Shown: positions 9,068-17,225 of the stretch, piece by piece
Numbering within the stretch: the first letter of the stretch is position 1
Layout of the letters: each line of letters begins with the position of its first letter
Assembly: GCF_001720135.1 (NCBI RefSeq)
Contig: NZ_MCRJ01000014.1
Span: 1 to 50,104, forward strand
Direction: 5' to 3'
Length of the DNA stretch: 50,104 nucleotides
Source: Methylobrevis pamukkalensis
GTDB lineage: Bacteria > Pseudomonadota > Alphaproteobacteria > Rhizobiales > Pleomorphomonadaceae
Translations under genes and position numbers: made by a program
The notes under the pieces: model-generated
The model's input: only the letters and a program-made list of their open reading frames with translations
Databases searched by the model: none
What the model was told of the DNA's origin: nothing

Positions 9068-10021
9068 ATGACGACGCGCGATCCAGACCTTCCCACATTT
9101 GCCCGCAGGCACCTTCTCGGCATCGAGGGGCTGTCGCCACACGAGATCAACGATCTGCTCGACCGCGCCGAGGCGCATGTCGAGGTCGGCCGGCAGGTGT
9201 CGAAGAAGCTCGACACCCTGCGCGGCCGCACGCAGATCAACCTGTTCTTCGAAGCCTCCACCCGCACCCAGTCGTCCTTCGAACTGGCCGGCAAGCGGCT
9301 CGGGGCCGATGTCATGAACATGTCGGTCGCCTCGTCCTCGGTGAAGAAGGGCGAGACGCTGATCGACACGGCGATGACGCTCAACGCGATGCATCCCGAC
9401 ATCATCGTCGTGCGCCATCATGCCGCCGGCGCCGTGGCGCTCTTGGCCCAGAAGGTCGGCTGTTCGGTGGTGAATGCCGGTGACGGCGCCCACGAGCACC
9501 CGACCCAGGCCCTGCTCGACGCTCTCACCATCCGCCGCCACAAGGGCCGGATTGCGCGGCTGACCATCGCCATCTGCGGCGACGTGCTGCATTCGCGGGT
9601 CGCCCGCTCCAACATCCTGCTGCTCACCGCTCTCGACGCCCGCGTCCGGCTCGTCGGCCCGACCACGCTGGTGCCCTCCGCCTTCCGCGACCTCGGCATC
9701 GAGGTGACGACGGACATGAAGGAAGGCCTCAAGGACGCGGACATCGTGATGATGCTGCGGCTGCAGCGCGAGCGGATGCAGGGCTCGTTCGTGCCGTCGG
9801 TGCGCGAGTATTTCCGCTATTTCGGCCTCGACGCCGAGAAGCTCGCCTTCGCCAAGCCCGATGCGCTCGTGATGCACCCCGGCCCGATGAACCGCGGCGT
9901 CGAGATCGACCCGGCCGTCGCCGACGGCCCGCAGAGCCTGATCCGCGAGCAGGTCGAGATGGGCGTCGCCGTCCGGATGGCGGTGCTCGAGGCCGTCGCG
10001 CGCAACCTTCCGAACGGATAG
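9068..10021 (+). CDS. pyrB: Aspartate carbamoyltransferase catalytic subunit
   Basis: PyrB (317 aa) joins carbamoyl phosphate and aspartate in de novo pyrimidine synthesis. The carbamoyl-phosphate motif [16 protein letters not shown] (residues about 62-77), HHAAGAV, the [14 protein letters not shown] block and the C-terminal [13 protein letters not shown] are intact. The start at 9068 gives the usual length; an in-frame ATG at 9029 would run through the leader hairpins. The pyrC-like gene follows 8 bases later, so the two are an operon. In many bacteria an inactive dihydroorotase-like partner is needed for PyrB assembly, which fits the neighbour here. Confidence 0.96.
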   Translation: MTTRDPDLPTFARRHLLGIEGLSPHEINDLLDRAEAHVEVGRQVSKKLDTLRGRTQINLFFEASTRTQSSFELAGKRLGADVMNMSVASSSVKKGETLIDTAMTLNAMHPDIIVVRHHAAGAVALLAQKVGCSVVNAGDGAHEHPTQALLDALTIRRHKGRIARLTIAICGDVLHSRVARSNILLLTALDARVRLVGPTTLVPSAFRDLGIEVTTDMKEGLKDADIVMMLRLQRERMQGSFVPSVREYFRYFGLDAEKLAFAKPDALVMHPGPMNRGVEIDPAVADGPQSLIREQVEMGVAVRMAVLEAVARNLPNG

Positions 10022-10029
10022 GCCGACCC

Positions 10030-11343
10030 ATGCCCCTCTTGACCGGAACGGACCACGGCCGGCCGCTGCTGATCACCAATGCCCGTGTGGTCGATCCCTC
10101 GCGCGGCCTCGACGAGCGCGGCAGCGTGCTGATCGACGGCGGACGCATCCTTGCCGCCGGCGCCTCGGCCACCGGACAGGGTGCGCCGGACGGCGCCGAG
10201 ACGATCGACGCGTGTGGCGCCGTGCTGGCGCCCGGCCTCGTCGACATGCGGGTCTTCGTCGGCGAGCCCGGCTTCGACCACCGCGAGACCTTCGCCACCG
10301 CCAGCCGCGCGGCGGCGGCCGGCGGCGTGACGACCATCATCACCATGCCGGACACCGACCCGATCATCGACGATCCGGCGCTGGTCGACTTCGTGCTGCG
10401 CCGGGCGCGCGACACGGCGGTGGTGCGCGTCCATCCGATGGCGGCCCTGACCAAGGGGCAGAAGGGCCAGGAGATGACGGAGTTCGGCCTGCTGCAGGAG
10501 GCCGGCGCCGTCGCCTTCGCCTCCGGCCGGCATGCCGTGACCAATGCGCAGGTGATGCGCCGGGCGCTGACCTACGCCCGCGACTTCGGCGCCATGGTCG
10601 TGCATCATCCCGAAGATCCGGACCTTGCCGGCACGGGCGTGATGAACGCCGGCAGCATTGCCGCGCTGCTCGGCCTGTCGGGCATTCCCGCCGAGGCCGA
10701 GACGGTGATGCTGGCGCGCGACCTGCGCCTCGCCCGGCTGGCGAAAGGCACCTACCACGCGGCGCAGCTGTCCACGGCCGAGGCGGTGACGCTGATGCGC
10801 TGGGCGAAGTCGGAGGGCATCGATGCGACGGCGGCGGTCTCGGTCGCCCACGTCAGCCTCAACGAGAACGACATCGGCGCCTATCGCACCTTCTTCAAGA
10901 TGTCGCCGCCGCTGCGCGCCGAATCCGACCGGCAGGCGCTGGTGGACGGGCTTGCCGACGGCACGATCGACGTGCTCGTCTCCGGCCACGATCCGCAGGA
11001 CGTGGAGATGAAGCGTCAGCCCTTCGCCGAGGCTGCCGATGGCTGCGTGGGCCTCGAAACCCTGCTGGCGGCCAGCCTGCGCCTCGTCCACGACGGGCGG
11101 ATGTCCCTGTCGCGGCTGATCGAAGCGGCCTCGACCCGCCCGGCCAGGCTGCTCGGCCTCGACGCCGGCACGCTCGCGCCCGGCGCTCCGGCCGACATGG
11201 TGATGTTCGACCTCGACATGCCCTGGGTGCTGACCGAGGCGGACATCGTGTCGCGGTCGAAGAACACGGCCTTCGAGGGCGCGCGCTTTTCGGGGCGCGT
11301 CACCCGTACCTTCGTCGGCGGGCGTCAGGTCTTCCCGTTCTGA
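10030..11343 (+). CDS. pyrC: Dihydroorotase-like protein, probably non-catalytic (PyrC')
   Basis: A 437-residue amidohydrolase-fold protein aligned over its length with class I dihydroorotases (GAVLAPGLVDMRVF, GVTTIITMPDTDPIID, ARLLGLDAGTLAPGAPADMVMFD). The metal motif HxH is absent: residues 72-80 read DMRVFVGEP where active enzymes have DxHxHxREP. The late catalytic Asp is also gone: residues 318-323 read SGHDPQ instead of SDHAPH. Such proteins accompany PyrB in many proteobacteria and serve as structural partners in the PyrB-PyrC' complex; a working dihydroorotase should be encoded elsewhere. Annotation pipelines usually call this gene pyrC. It follows pyrB by 8 bases. Confidence 0.88.
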   Translation: MPLLTGTDHGRPLLITNARVVDPSRGLDERGSVLIDGGRILAAGASATGQGAPDGAETIDACGAVLAPGLVDMRVFVGEPGFDHRETFATASRAAAAGGVTTIITMPDTDPIIDDPALVDFVLRRARDTAVVRVHPMAALTKGQKGQEMTEFGLLQEAGAVAFASGRHAVTNAQVMRRALTYARDFGAMVVHHPEDPDLAGTGVMNAGSIAALLGLSGIPAEAETVMLARDLRLARLAKGTYHAAQLSTAEAVTLMRWAKSEGIDATAAVSVAHVSLNENDIGAYRTFFKMSPPLRAESDRQALVDGLADGTIDVLVSGHDPQDVEMKRQPFAEAADGCVGLETLLAASLRLVHDGRMSLSRLIEAASTRPARLLGLDAGTLAPGAPADMVMFDLDMPWVLTEADIVSRSKNTAFEGARFSGRVTRTFVGGRQVFPF

Positions 11344-11356
11344 CGCCCCTCCGGCC

Positions 11357-11926
11357 TCACATCACCGGCACGCCGATCAGCAGCGTGTGCAGCTGCCAGA
11401 CGAACAGCAGGTAGGCGACGACGCCGACGGCCGCTGCGATCAGGTCGTTGCGCACCGGGCCCGGCGCGGGGATGACCACGCCCGGCCGCCGCTTCAGCGA
11501 GATCCGGTCCACGACGGCCCAGGCGAGAAAGCTGCCGAACAGCAGGATCGAGGCGAGGTCGCCGTTCACGAGCAGATGACCGAAGGCCCAGATCTTCACG
11601 GCCGCGAGCATCGGATGCTTCAGCTTCGGCTTGAGCTTTCCGGCTGGCATCAGGCTGACGGCGAAGCAGATGAAGGCGATCAGCACCAGCAGCATGGTGA
11701 GATGGCGCAGGGCCATCGGCGGATCGTAGACGACGATCGGGTCCTGCCGCGAAAGACCGTAGCCCCAGACGATCAGCACGACGCCGACGATCGAGACCAA
11801 CGAGTAGAGCCCGCGCCAGGGGCCGGCGCCGAGGCGGGCGACCATGCCGTCGCGCCATCCGGGGGCGAAGATCCTCACCGAATGGAAGCCGAGGAAGAGC
11901 ACGAGGCCGAGAATCAGGACGAGCAT
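11357..11926 (-). CDS. NnrU family membrane protein
   Basis: A 189-residue integral membrane protein with about six hydrophobic segments, starting MLVLILGLVLFLGFHSVRI. The conserved block LKHPMLAAVKIWAFGHLLVNGDLASILLFGSFLAWAV is diagnostic of NnrU/isoprenylcysteine-methyltransferase-like proteins. NnrU was first described near denitrification genes; related plant and algal proteins act in carotenoid (zeta-carotene) isomerisation. No nitrogen-oxide or carotenoid gene is nearby, so the role here is open. It converges on the pyrC-like gene. Confidence 0.85.
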   Translation of the reverse strand: MLVLILGLVLFLGFHSVRIFAPGWRDGMVARLGAGPWRGLYSLVSIVGVVLIVWGYGLSRQDPIVVYDPPMALRHLTMLLVLIAFICFAVSLMPAGKLKPKLKHPMLAAVKIWAFGHLLVNGDLASILLFGSFLAWAVVDRISLKRRPGVVIPAPGPVRNDLIAAAVGVVAYLLFVWQLHTLLIGVPVM

Positions 11927-12193
11927 GGACGGGGTCTCCCTCGGAGAACGCTGCGATCGGCGCGGCGCGCGGCGGTTGCGCGCCCCTTGAGCAGATCAGA
12001 ATGGCTCCAGTCTTTCGCAGTGCGATGACGGCTGCAAGCGCCATGCGTGACGCCGCGCCGGCAGGCCCGTTTCCGGCGGCCGATCGCGGGGCTTGCAAGC
12101 AGGCCGGCTTTTCACGACTTTCATGGGAAAGACCACGCATCGCGGCCGGCGAATCGATTGGCCGTGACACAGGGAGCCGGCATTTTGCCCGAC

Positions 12194-12802
12194 ATGACGC
12201 TCGACGCCACCACATGGCCGATGCTGATCGCAGCCCTCGCCGGCGGCTATCTGCTCGGCTCGATCCCGTTCGGCCTGATCTTCACCAAGATGGCGGGCCT
12301 CGGCGACATCCGCGCGATCGGGTCCGGCAACATCGGCGCCACCAACGTGCTGCGCACCGGCCGCAAGGGCCTCGCCCTCGCCACCGTGCTCGGTGACGGC
12401 CTGAAGGGCACGGTCGCGGTGCTGATCGCCGCCTCCTTCGGGCCGGCCCTCGCGCTGGCGGCCGGGCTCGGCGCCTTTCTCGGCCATCTGTTTCCGGTGT
12501 GGCTGAAGTTTCGCGGCGGCAAGGGCGTCGCGACCTACATCGGCATCCTGCTCGGCTTCCTGCCGCTCGCCGTGCTCGTCTTTGCTGCGTTCTGGATCAG
12601 CGTCGCCTACCTCAGCCGCTATTCCTCGCTGGCGGCCCTGATCGCCACCGGGGCGATGCCCGCCGTGTTGTGGGCCCTCGGCCGGCCGGAGCTTGCGCTG
12701 CTGTTCCTGCTGCTGACGGCGCTGGTGTGGATCCGCCATCACGGCAACATTTCCAAGCTCCTCGCGGGAACGGAAAACCGCATCGGCGCGAAGAAATCAT
12801 GA
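12194..12802 (+). CDS. plsY: Glycerol-3-phosphate acyltransferase PlsY
   Basis: PlsY (202 aa, inner membrane) transfers acyl from acyl phosphate to glycerol 3-phosphate, opening phospholipid synthesis. The three family motifs are present: [21 protein letters not shown] and [11 protein letters not shown], with five hydrophobic segments. The ATG at 12194 (MTLDATTW) gives the normal length; an open frame upstream is not supported. The stop overlaps the dprA start (ATGA), so the two are translationally coupled. Confidence 0.95.
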   Translation: MTLDATTWPMLIAALAGGYLLGSIPFGLIFTKMAGLGDIRAIGSGNIGATNVLRTGRKGLALATVLGDGLKGTVAVLIAASFGPALALAAGLGAFLGHLFPVWLKFRGGKGVATYIGILLGFLPLAVLVFAAFWISVAYLSRYSSLAALIATGAMPAVLWALGRPELALLFLLLTALVWIRHHGNISKLLAGTENRIGAKKS

Positions 12803-13935
12803 CCGGCACGGCGATCCAGCTTTCCGATCGCCAGCGCATCGCCTGGCTGCGGTTGATCCGCAGCGAAAACGTCGGCCCCGCGACCTTCCGCGGTCTGCTC
12901 AATCATTTCGGCTCGGCCGCCGCCGCGCTCGACGCCCTGCCTCACCTGTCGCGGCGCGGCGGCGCCACCCGCCACCTCAAGATCGCAACCGAGGAGGACG
13001 CCGAGCGCGAACTCGTCGCCACCCGGCGGGCCGGAGCCGAGATCATCGCGCTGGGTGAGTCCGGCTACCCGGTGATGCTCGCCCGCCTCGATGCGCCCCC
13101 GCCAGTCGTCACGATCCGCGGCGAGGCTGCTGCGCTGGCCCGCCGGCCGGCCGTGGCGATCGTCGGCGCGCGCAACGCATCGATCGCCGGCCGCAAGATG
13201 GCCGAGCGGATCGCCCTCGATCTCGGCGACGCGGGCTATCTGGTAGTCTCCGGGCTCGCACGCGGCATCGATGCGGCCGCCCATGCCGCGGCGCTGAGCA
13301 ACGGCACGGTCGGCGTGATCGCGGGCGGCATCGACCATGTCTATCCGGAGGAGAACCGCGCGCTCTACGGCGACATCGTCGCGCGCGGCGGCGCGATCCT
13401 GTCCGAGATGCCGTTCGGATGGCTGCCGCGGGCGCAGGATTTTCCCCGGCGCAACCGGGTGATCTCCGGCATGTCGCTGGGCGTGGTGGTGATCGAGGCG
13501 GCCGAGCGGTCGGGCTCGCTGCACACCGCGCGCTTTGCGCTCGAACAGGGCCGCGAGGTGTTCGCCGTTCCCGGATCGCCGATCGATCCGCGGGCCGCGG
13601 GCACCAATTCGCTCATCCGCCAGGGCGCGACGCTGACGCGCAACGGCGCCGACATCGCCGAGGTGCTCGCGCCGATGCTCGGATGGTCGCCGGACATTCG
13701 CCCCGACGTGGAGGAGCCCATGCGCGAGCGGGACGACGGCAGCGAGACCCCCGACGCCGGCGACGCCGACCGCCGCCTCGTGCTGGAGGCGCTCGGGCCG
13801 ACGCCGGTCGGGCTCGACGACCTTGTCCGCCACACCGGCCTCAAGCCGGCGGTGGTGCATCTGGTGCTGCTCGAACTCGACCTTGCCGGCCGGATCGAAC
13901 GCCACCGGGGCCATCTGGTCTCGCTGATCGGCTGA
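12799..13935 (+). CDS. dprA: DNA-processing protein DprA (natural transformation)
   Basis: DprA (378 aa) loads RecA onto incoming single-stranded DNA during transformation. The Rossmann-like core is clear: [18 protein letters not shown] (about residues 117-134), [59 protein letters not shown] and [12 protein letters not shown]-terminal winged-helix domain ([29 protein letters not shown]) follows. The start codon overlaps the plsY stop. The plsY-dprA-topA order is common in Rhizobiales. Confidence 0.95.
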   Translation: MTGTAIQLSDRQRIAWLRLIRSENVGPATFRGLLNHFGSAAAALDALPHLSRRGGATRHLKIATEEDAERELVATRRAGAEIIALGESGYPVMLARLDAPPPVVTIRGEAAALARRPAVAIVGARNASIAGRKMAERIALDLGDAGYLVVSGLARGIDAAAHAAALSNGTVGVIAGGIDHVYPEENRALYGDIVARGGAILSEMPFGWLPRAQDFPRRNRVISGMSLGVVVIEAAERSGSLHTARFALEQGREVFAVPGSPIDPRAAGTNSLIRQGATLTRNGADIAEVLAPMLGWSPDIRPDVEEPMRERDDGSETPDAGDADRRLVLEALGPTPVGLDDLVRHTGLKPAVVHLVLLELDLAGRIERHRGHLVSLIG

Positions 13936-13968
13936 CGCGTCCGAACGACGCGCCGCCGGGGCCTGCCC

Positions 13969-14190
13969 TCACGACCGGCTGCGCAGTTCCGGCCTTGCGG
14001 GGGGAGGATCGAGATCCGCGAGGGCGAGGGTCGCCTCCTCGCGGGCCATGCCGAGCAGATAGGCCAGCAGCGACTGGCCGGAGTCCTCTGCCATTCGCGC
14101 CAGTTCGGCGCTCATCTGCGCGATGAAGTGGAGCCGGTCGTCCTCAAGCCTGCCCGTTGCGCCCCGCAGGCTCGCATCATTGATCGTCAT
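13969..14190 (-). CDS. Small conserved-looking protein of unknown function
   Basis: Not assigned to a family. From ATG 14190 the product is 73 aa: a short N-terminal stretch, then two amphipathic helices (FIAQMSAELARMAEDSG and LLAYLLGMAREEATLALADL) and a Pro/Arg-rich tail. The pattern 'SAELA.MA...G...LAYLL.MA..EA' resembles small proteins I recall from several Rhizobiales, but no function is known. GGAC lies 6 bases before 14190; ATGs at 14208 and 14226 in the same frame lack a ribosome site. It converges on dprA and diverges from topA. Confidence 0.55.
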   Translation of the reverse strand: MTINDASLRGATGRLEDDRLHFIAQMSAELARMAEDSGQSLLAYLLGMAREEATLALADLDPPPARPELRSRS

Positions 14191-14279
14191 TGCAGGTCCG
14201 TCGTCCATGATTGCACGCTGACACAACCCAGGGGTGATTTCTTATTGTCTCCCGTCTATTTACAATCGCATATCGGCTG

Positions 14280-14349
14280 AAAAGTTGAAAGTGCGTTGTT
14301 TGTACAACTTTTGCGAGTGGACTTTACGTGCAGCCGTGGTCGCGACCAC
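14280..14349. promoter_or_regulatory. Inverted repeats in the topA upstream region
   Basis: Two elements lie in the AT-richer gap before topA. AAAAGTTG (14280-14287) and CAACTTTT (14305-14312) form an 8-bp inverted repeat, whose right arm overlaps the palindrome TTGTACAA. GTGGTCGCGACCAC (14336-14349) is a perfect 14-bp palindrome 110 bases before the topA ATG. Either could be an operator or act through supercoiling-sensitive structure; no regulator is identified. Confidence 0.35.
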
Positions 14350-14458
14350 AGGGCCGATATCGGGGGCTTGCATCGCAGCGCCGGAACCCTCACTTTCCGG
14401 CATCGGTTCGCCGCCGCCCCGTTTGCAGGGCGGGAAATTGCAGAAAGCTCGGGTGTAG

Positions 14459-17146
14459 ATGAACGTCGTCGTTGTGGAATCGCCGGCCAAGGCCAAGACG
14501 ATCAACAAGTATCTGGGACCGGACTATCACGTGCTGGCGTCCTATGGACACGTGCGCGACCTTCCGGCCAAGGACGGCTCCGTCGATCCCGAACACGACT
14601 TCGCCATGACCTGGGAGGTCGATGCCAAGTCGAACAAGCGGCTGTCGGACATCGCCAATGCCCTGAAGGACGCCGATCGCCTGATTCTCGCCACCGACCC
14701 GGATCGCGAGGGCGAGGCCATCTCCTGGCACCTGATCGAGGTGCTGGCGAAGAAGCGTGCGCTCAAGGACAAGAAGATCGAGCGCGTCGTCTTCAACGCC
14801 ATCACCAAGCAGTCGGTGCTGGAGGCGATGAAGAACCCGCGCGAGCTCGACGAGCCGCTGGTGGCGGCCTATCTGGCCCGGCGCGCCCTCGACTATCTGG
14901 TCGGCTTCACCCTGTCGCCGGTGCTCTGGCGCAAGCTGCCCGGCGCCCGGTCGGCCGGCCGCGTGCAGTCGGTGGCGCTGCGCCTCGTCTGCGGCCGCGA
15001 ATCCGAGATCGAGCGGTTCCGGCCGCAGGAATACTGGTCGATCATCGCCAGGCTGCTGACCGCGAAGGGCGAGGCCTTCGATGCCCGCATTGCGGAATTC
15101 GCGGGCCGCAAGCTGTCGCGCCTCGACGTCACCTCGGAGGCGCAGGCCACCGAGATCCGGACTTTCCTGGAAGCGGCCAGCCTCACCGTCGCCGGCGTCG
15201 AAGCCCGGCCGCAGAAGCGCAACCCCTACGCCCCCTTCACCACCTCGACCCTGCAGCAGGAAGCCTCGCGCAAGCTCGGCTTCTCCGCCCAGCGCACCAT
15301 GCAGGTGGCGCAGCGGCTCTACGAGGGCGTCGACACCGGCGGCGAGACCGCCGGTCTCATCACCTACATGCGAACCGACGGCGTGCAGATCGCCCCCGAG
15401 GCGGTGGCCGCCGCCCGCAAGGTGATCGTCGCCGAATACGGCGACCGCTACCTGCCGGAGAAGCCGCGCTTCTATTCGACCAAGGCCAAGAACGCGCAGG
15501 AGGCCCACGAGGCGATCCGCCCGACCGATCTCGGCCGCCTGCCCAAGCACGTGATGCGCCATCTGGAGCCCGAGCAGGCCAAGCTCTACGAGCTGATCTG
15601 GAAGCGCACGATCGCCAGCCAGATGCAGTCGGCCGACTTCGAGCGCACCACCGTCGACATCGAAGCCGCCCATGGCGGCAAGGCCGCCGTGCTGCGCGCC
15701 ACCGGCTCGGTGATGAAGTTCGACGGCTTCCTGACACTCTACACCGAGAGCCGCGACGACGAGGAAGACGAGGACGGCAACCGTCTGCCCTCCATGGCGG
15801 TCGGCGACAGGCCGGTCCGCGAGGCCGTGGTCGCCACCCAGCATTTCACCGAGCCGCCGCCGCGCTATACGGAAGCGACGCTCGTCAAGAAGATGGAAGA
15901 GCTCGGCATCGGCCGGCCCTCCACCTATGCCGCCACGCTCGCCACCCTGCGTGACCGCGACTATGTGACGATCGACAAGAAGCGCCTCGTCCCGCAGGAC
16001 AAGGGCCGCCTCGTCACCTCCTTCCTCGAGAGCTTCTTCGAGCGCTACGTGGAGTTCGACTTCACGGCGGCGCTGGAGGAGAAGCTCGACCGCATCTCCG
16101 CCGGCGAGCTCGACTGGCGCGAGGTCCTGCGCGAATTCTGGAAGGATTTCTCGGCCCAGGTCGACGGTGTGAAGGACCTGCGCGTGTCGCAGGTGCTGGA
16201 CGCCCTCAACGACATGCTCGGGCCGCACATCTTCCCCGAGAAGGCCGACGGCGGCGATCCGCGCCTCTGCCCGACCTGCGGTGCCGGCCAGCTGTCGCTG
16301 AAGCTCGGCAAATATGGCGCCTTCATCGGCTGCTCCAACTATCCGGAATGCCGCTACACCCGCCAGCTCGCCAGCGAAGGCAGCGAGGACGGCGCCGAGA
16401 CCGGCGACCGCAACCTCGGCCAGGATCCCGAGACCGGCCTCGACGTGCTGCTGAAGTCCGGCCGCTTCGGCCCCTATCTCCAGCTCGGCGAAGGCGAGAA
16501 GCCGAAGCGGTCGTCGCTGCCGAAGGGCTGGACGCCGGACAGTGTCGATCTGGCCCGCGCGCTGGCGCTGCTGGCACTGCCCCGCCCCGTGGGGGCCCAT
16601 CCGGAAGACGGCGAGCCGATCCTGGCCGGCCTCGGCCGTTACGGTCCCTATCTCCAGCACGGCAAGACCTACGCGAATGTCGAGACGATCGACGACGTCT
16701 TCACCGTCGGCCTCAACCGGGCCGTCGCGCTGATTGCCGAAAAGCGCGAGAAGGGGGCGCGCGGCCGCGCCGCGCCGGCGGCGCTGAAGTCGCTCGGCGC
16801 CCATCCGGATGGCGGCGAGATCACCGTGCGCGATGGCCGCTACGGCCCCTATGTCAACTGGGGCAAGGTCAATGCCACGCTGCAGAAGGGCACCGACCCG
16901 CAGGCGCTGACCGTCGAGGCCGCGCTCGCCCTCATCGCCGAGAAGGCCGGCAAGGGCGGCGGCAAGCCGGCGAAGGCGAAAGCCGCGAAGAAGCCGGCCG
17001 CCGACAAGGCCGACGGCGAGACGGCGGCGGCCAGGCCCAAGGCGAAGAAGGCAGCTGCCAAGCCGGCAACGACCAAGACTGCGAAGGCAAAGACGGCCGC
17101 CAAGGCGCCCGCAAAGAAGAAGCCGGCGGCCAAGGCCGCCGAGTAG
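14459..17146 (+). CDS. topA: DNA topoisomerase I (type IA)
   Basis: TopA (895 aa) relaxes negative supercoils. The TOPRIM domain shows VVESPAKAKTI at the N-terminus and ATDPDREGEAISWHL near residue 80. The active-site tyrosine is Y303 in ITYMRTDG (the family more often has S in place of G). A four-cysteine zinc ribbon begins at Cys604 (CPTCGAG...GCSNYPEC), followed by three C-terminal repeats of the type 'DGRYGPYV..GK' and a long Lys/Ala-rich tail (about the last 70 residues), typical of alphaproteobacterial TopA. rnr follows 79 bases downstream. Confidence 0.96.
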   Translation: MNVVVVESPAKAKTINKYLGPDYHVLASYGHVRDLPAKDGSVDPEHDFAMTWEVDAKSNKRLSDIANALKDADRLILATDPDREGEAISWHLIEVLAKKRALKDKKIERVVFNAITKQSVLEAMKNPRELDEPLVAAYLARRALDYLVGFTLSPVLWRKLPGARSAGRVQSVALRLVCGRESEIERFRPQEYWSIIARLLTAKGEAFDARIAEFAGRKLSRLDVTSEAQATEIRTFLEAASLTVAGVEARPQKRNPYAPFTTSTLQQEASRKLGFSAQRTMQVAQRLYEGVDTGGETAGLITYMRTDGVQIAPEAVAAARKVIVAEYGDRYLPEKPRFYSTKAKNAQEAHEAIRPTDLGRLPKHVMRHLEPEQAKLYELIWKRTIASQMQSADFERTTVDIEAAHGGKAAVLRATGSVMKFDGFLTLYTESRDDEEDEDGNRLPSMAVGDRPVREAVVATQHFTEPPPRYTEATLVKKMEELGIGRPSTYAATLATLRDRDYVTIDKKRLVPQDKGRLVTSFLESFFERYVEFDFTAALEEKLDRISAGELDWREVLREFWKDFSAQVDGVKDLRVSQVLDALNDMLGPHIFPEKADGGDPRLCPTCGAGQLSLKLGKYGAFIGCSNYPECRYTRQLASEGSEDGAETGDRNLGQDPETGLDVLLKSGRFGPYLQLGEGEKPKRSSLPKGWTPDSVDLARALALLALPRPVGAHPEDGEPILAGLGRYGPYLQHGKTYANVETIDDVFTVGLNRAVALIAEKREKGARGRAAPAALKSLGAHPDGGEITVRDGRYGPYVNWGKVNATLQKGTDPQALTVEAALALIAEKAGKGGGKPAKAKAAKKPAADKADGETAAARPKAKKAAAKPATTKTAKAKTAAKAPAKKKPAAKAAE

Positions 17147-17225
17147 GCGTCGACGAACGAGGCGACAAGCCGGCGCCTGCGGTTAGTGTCGGGTCCAGCA
17201 GTCCCTGGACCGGAACCGAATCGCA

